Source: Roseibium salinum
GTDB lineage: Bacteria; Pseudomonadota; Alphaproteobacteria; Rhizobiales; Stappiaceae
Direction of reading: 5' to 3'
NCBI RefSeq assembly: GCF_026240905.1
Contig: NZ_JAPEVI010000003.1
Coordinates: forward strand, 434,001-498,000
Length of the DNA stretch: 64,000 nt
Below are positions 60,523 to 64,000 of this stretch, one piece after another. Within the stretch, counting starts at the first letter, position 1. The number at the start of each line of letters is the position of its first letter. The notes under the pieces are model-generated. The model saw nothing but the letters and a program-made list of their open reading frames with translations. It did no database searches and had not been told where the DNA came from. A program made the position numbers and the translations under genes.

Positions 60523-61422
60523 TCAAAATGTCTGCAGGGCATCCCAGGAAAGATCATCCGCCAGCGCACCGGTCGCCCGCAAGGTGAGCGCCGCGGCCGA
60601 GAGGCCGAACGGCACGGCCTCGCGAAGGGAAAATCCTCTGGCAAGAGCTGCCAGCATGCCGGCGGTCAGTGCGTCTCCCGCGCCGGTCACGTCGACGATG
60701 GGAACCTGCCGCGTGGAAAAACGGCTGAGGCTGCCGGCTTCCCAGACGAGGACGTCGGCGGCGCCGCTGGTTAGGACAAGGCTGCGCACTCCCGTCCGGG
60801 CGAGGGCGTTCGCCAGGTCCTCCGCGCCGGTTTCCTGCGCAAGGCCCGTGAGGGCGGCGGCCTCTCCCCGGTTGAGAAGCAGGCAGTCGAGCCTGGGCAG
60901 AACCGGTTGCAGGCGGGGCGCCTTTGCATCGGACACGGCATTTGCGACGATCCGCCCTCCGGTGATCCGGCCGGTGATATGTGCCAGCATCGGCGCCGGC
61001 AGGTTCGCATCCAGGAACCAGATCGTCTCCGGCGCCGATGCGGCGATGAGATCGTCGAGGACCGGATCGAAAAGGTCGCACGGGGCTTCGCTGAGGACAC
61101 GGTCGTCGACGCAGGCGGCGGCGAGCGTTCCGTCCGGATCATGGAGGGCGAGATACTGCCCGGTTGTATGGCCGGGGCGCGGCACATGAGCCAGTTTCAC
61201 CCCTTCCAGGGTCAGCCGCCGCGTGAGTTCGCGCGCCGCTGCGTCGTCTCCGACGGTGCCGACAAGATGCGCCTCGACGCCGAGCCGGGCGAGGGCCCGG
61301 GCGACGTTGGCCGCAACCCCGCCCGGCCGGGAGACGAAGGCCGCCGGAGTCGAGGTTTCCGGGCGAATGGTCTCGCCGGCATGGGCGATCGTGTCGAGAT
61401 GGATCGCACCGATACAGATCAC
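60523..61422 (-). CDS. psuK: PfkB-family kinase, probable pseudouridine kinase
   Basis: 299 residues from a GTG at 61422. PfkB signatures are present: RPGGVAANVARALARLGVEA near the N-terminus and DVTGAGDALTAGMLAALARG (anion hole and catalytic Asp) near the C-terminus, with NRGEAAALTGL in between. The start is not secure: the frame runs to a TTG at 61533 without a ribosome site, and GTG 61422 (ICIGAIHLDTIAHAG) is where similarity begins. Adjacent psuG supports pseudouridine as substrate. Confidence 0.85.
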   Translation of the reverse strand: MICIGAIHLDTIAHAGETIRPETSTPAAFVSRPGGVAANVARALARLGVEAHLVGTVGDDAAARELTRRLTLEGVKLAHVPRPGHTTGQYLALHDPDGTLAAACVDDRVLSEAPCDLFDPVLDDLIAASAPETIWFLDANLPAPMLAHITGRITGGRIVANAVSDAKAPRLQPVLPRLDCLLLNRGEAAALTGLAQETGAEDLANALARTGVRSLVLTSGAADVLVWEAGSLSRFSTRQVPIVDVTGAGDALTAGMLAALARGFSLREAVPFGLSAAALTLRATGALADDLSWDALQTF

Positions 61423-61763
61423 TGAACTGGGTGAGGAGGAGCGCACGGGAGGCGGACATCCTTGGCTGGACCGGCTGGCCGGGTGATGATGACTGTCAGT
61501 ATGCGGGCTAGCAGATCCGGGTGAGGGCGGCAACCGTCTGCACGGCGGGAGAGTGATTCTCTACCATGACGACATGACGCACTTTTCCGCAATTTTCTAA
61601 CGTTGCGTTAGTTGAGGTTGTATGTTTTGAGAACATACTGGAAACAAAAAGCGAATTCTATTTTAATACCAATCGGTTTTGGCGTATTGCCAAATGAGAA
61701 CAAAATGTGTACAAACGCTTCCATTGAAACGGCGCGTCCATCGTGGAATAAGGAGCGTAAGGA
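61423..61763. promoter_or_regulatory. recA-psuK divergent region
   Basis: 341 bases between divergent psuK and recA, AT-rich in the last 150 bases. It holds two GAAC-N7-GAAC-like sites: 61698-61712 (listed) and GAAC-ATACTGG-AAAC at about 61630-61644, each with one mismatch. It should contain the recA promoter. Confidence 0.6.
61698..61712 (+). promoter_or_regulatory. LexA (SOS) box of recA
   Basis: GAAC-AAAATGT-GTAC, one mismatch from the alphaproteobacterial LexA direct repeat GAAC-N7-GAAC (equivalent to GTTC-N7-GTTC), 52 bases before the recA ATG. Confidence 0.68.
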
Positions 61764-62834
61764 ATGTCGCAAAGTACACTTCGTCTCGTAGAAAGCAGCC
61801 AGATGGATAAGACAAAAGCGCTTGATGCAGCGCTCAGCCAGATCGAACGGGCCTTTGGCAAGGGCTCTGTCATGCGGATGGGGCAGGGGCAGGTGGTCGA
61901 AGTTGCCGCCATCTCGACAGGGTCGCTGGGTCTGGATATCGCGCTTGGCATCGGCGGCCTGCCCCGCGGCCGCGTCGTGGAGATCTACGGTCCGGAATCC
62001 TCGGGCAAGACCACCCTTGCCCTTCACACGGTGGCTGAAGCGCAGAAGGCCGGCGGCATTTGCGCCTTCATCGACGCGGAACACGCGCTTGATCCGATTT
62101 ACGCCCGCAAGCTGGGCGTCGACATCGATAATCTTCTGATTTCGCAGCCGGATGCGGGCGAGCAGGCGCTGGAAATCGCCGACACGCTGGTTCGCTCGGG
62201 CGCGATCGACGTGCTGGTCGTCGATTCCGTCGCGGCCCTGACGCCGCGCGCCGAGTTGGAAGGCGAGATGGGCGACAGCCTGCCGGGCATGCAGGCAAGG
62301 CTGATGAGCCAGGCCCTGCGCAAATTGACCGCCTCCATTTCCAAGTCGAAATGCATGGTGATCTTCATCAACCAGATCCGCATGAAGATCGGTGTGATGT
62401 TCGGCTCGCCCGAAACCACGACGGGTGGTAACGCGCTGAAATTCTATGCCTCCGTCCGCCTCGACATCCGCCGCATTGGGTCCATCAAGGACAAGGATGA
62501 AGTGGTCGGCAACCAGACCCGCGTGAAGGTGGTGAAGAACAAGCTGGCGCCTCCCTTCCGTCAGGTCGAGTTCGACATCATCTACGGCGAAGGCGTTTCC
62601 AAGATGGGCGAACTGGTCGATCTTGGGGTCAAGGGCAATATCGTTGAAAAATCCGGTGCCTGGTTCTCCTATAACAGCCAGCGCCTTGGCCAGGGCCGCG
62701 AGAATGCGAAACAGTTTCTGCGGGAAAATCCGGAAATTGCCGCCGAGATCGAAGCGGCGGTCCGACAGAATGCCGGCCTGATTGCCGAAGCGATCATCGA
62801 TCCGGATGCCGCGCCGGAAGAAGCCGAGGATTGA
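61764..62834 (+). CDS. recA: RecA recombinase
   Basis: 356 residues. Walker [10 protein letters not shown] ([20 protein letters not shown]), [20 protein letters not shown], Walker [21 protein letters not shown], and the L2 loop region [20 protein letters not shown] with [20 protein letters not shown] are all intact. It catalyses strand exchange and LexA cleavage. GGAGCGTAAGGA precedes the ATG. Likely SOS-controlled through the box at 61698. Confidence 0.99.
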   Translation: MSQSTLRLVESSQMDKTKALDAALSQIERAFGKGSVMRMGQGQVVEVAAISTGSLGLDIALGIGGLPRGRVVEIYGPESSGKTTLALHTVAEAQKAGGICAFIDAEHALDPIYARKLGVDIDNLLISQPDAGEQALEIADTLVRSGAIDVLVVDSVAALTPRAELEGEMGDSLPGMQARLMSQALRKLTASISKSKCMVIFINQIRMKIGVMFGSPETTTGGNALKFYASVRLDIRRIGSIKDKDEVVGNQTRVKVVKNKLAPPFRQVEFDIIYGEGVSKMGELVDLGVKGNIVEKSGAWFSYNSQRLGQGRENAKQFLRENPEIAAEIEAAVRQNAGLIAEAIIDPDAAPEEAED

Positions 62835-62868
62835 TCGCAATCCGGTCTGTGGACCGGCCATCTGCTGC

Positions 62869-62904
62869 AAAGCACCCTGCGCTTTTGCGAGCGCAGGGTG
62901 CTTT
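62869..62904 (+). terminator. recA terminator hairpin
   Basis: 14-bp perfect stem aaagcaccctgcgc/gcgcagggtgcttt with an 8-base loop, 35 bases after the recA stop. The T-tail is short (TTT then GGCG) but the stem ends in A:T pairs, giving a bidirectional A/T framed hairpin. Confidence 0.82.
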
Positions 62905-63040
62905 GGCGTTGAGAGCTTAGCGGCCGGATTCTGCCCCCGAGGCGCCGGGACCCTGTTCTGCAGCGTTCTTCTCCCGTCCTTGCGGTCACAATCGCCGTGA
63001 AACGCTTGCCGCGGCTCGCGGATCCGCCGCATTCCGTAGC

Positions 63041-63301
63041 GTGCGGACCCATAAATGAGGATGAAATGGTTTGAGGCGGATTGCGCGTCCTCAAGAAGCG
63101 GAAGCGCAGGAAATGTGGTTCATTTTCAAGCCTTTCGCGACGTAGAGGAGGCCCAATCCGGTCAAATCCGAAGGACATGAGAAATGGCTTCACCCCGCTT
63201 CGTCAGCGCGCTTGACCGGGCGCACAGCCCGCTCTACGCACCCTTCCTAACGGTGTTTCGCCATTTCTCATGCCATTTCGTCCTCATTTATGGGCTCGCA
63301 C
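63041..63301. mobile_element. MITE-like element 2 (261 bp, TIR plus two hairpin arms)
   Basis: Terminal inverted repeats of 29 bp (63041-63069 and 63273-63301) with 3 mismatches, containing CCCATAAATGAGGA. Inside are an imperfect arm 63068-63083 with 63154-63169 (core CGGATTG/CAATCCG) and a perfect 13-bp arm CATGAGAAATGGC/GCCATTTCTCATG (63176-63188 with 63260-63272) that abuts the right TIR. No coding capacity, no obvious target duplication. Confidence 0.68.
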
Positions 63302-63400
63302 CCTGGCGGTGATCCCGTGCAAGCGCTGGACAGGGTCTGAGCTCAAAGTTAAAAGGCTGTTCCGGCGCGGCTTCCAGGACAGGCCCGCAGCCTCCGATGA

Positions 63401-64000
<600 letters not shown>

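Overview
The window is high-GC (apart from one AT-richer island at about 47.3-51.3 kb) and carries an alphaproteobacterial gene set: a single-cysteine DksA, FliX, MotE, a DUF6468 protein, DUF2336, CckA, CtrA-type TTAA-N7-TTAA sites, sigma-54 promoters on rod/ring operons and a GTTC-N7-GTTC-type LexA site before recA. Together these suggest a Hyphomicrobiales (Rhizobiales) relative, probably near Stappiaceae (Roseibium/Labrenzia-like). That placement is inference. No rRNA, tRNA or CRISPR was found.

Region 1 (1-30.4 kb) is a large flagellar locus. The minus strand carries a flagellin (cut by the window edge), a FlaG-like protein, FlgN-like, CheL/FlgJ-like and FlgI. fliX and dksA are divergent from flgI. 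After an insert of cpdB and a lytic transglycosylase come flgH-flgA-flgG-flgF (minus), and divergent from them fliL-fliM-DUF6468-motE and a 1437-residue periplasmic AMIN-like/TPR protein (plus). DUF2336, fliP and an oversized fliO follow (minus), then flgB-flgC-fliE-fliQ-fliR-flhB and cckA (plus). The promoters look layered. CtrA-like sites precede flgB and lie between flgF and fliL, while sigma-54 -24/-12 elements precede flgI and flgF. A palindrome GGCAA-N3-TTGCC occurs once in each of three flagellar divergent regions and may be an FlbD (ftr-like) site. flgI carries an apparent single-base frameshift just after its signal peptide.

Region 2 (30.4-46.8 kb) is mixed housekeeping and accessory content: a minus-strand phospholipid cluster (CDP-alcohol phosphotransferase, CdsA, PlsC-like acyltransferase, membrane protein), an NlpC/P60-like protein, a leishmanolysin-like secreted protease, UspA, CorA, two LysR regulators, a DUF6647-like protein, a methyltransferase/HxlR pair with a perfect palindrome between them, a PAS-LuxR regulator, an acyl-CoA ligase, a 3-hydroxybutyrate-dehydrogenase-like SDR, and a LAS-type peptidase with a peptidoglycan-binding domain.

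Region 3 (46.8-51.6 kb) is the AT-richer island. It holds a SIR2 protein and a DUF4020-like protein whose genes overlap by 8 bases. They look like the two halves of a normally fused SIR2-DUF4020 putative defence protein.

Region 4 (51.6-64 kb) has an SH3/DUF1236 protein, a TetR/VOC pair with two operators, a lipoprotein, a tandem palindromic repeat array, and a three-gene operon of TelA-like, membrane (DUF6384-like) and coiled-coil/Gly-Phe-tail proteins. psuK-psuG, recA and the start of alaS follow. Two unrelated non-coding elements (59.1 kb and 63.0 kb) share one architecture: long terminal inverted repeats enclosing two hairpin arms.
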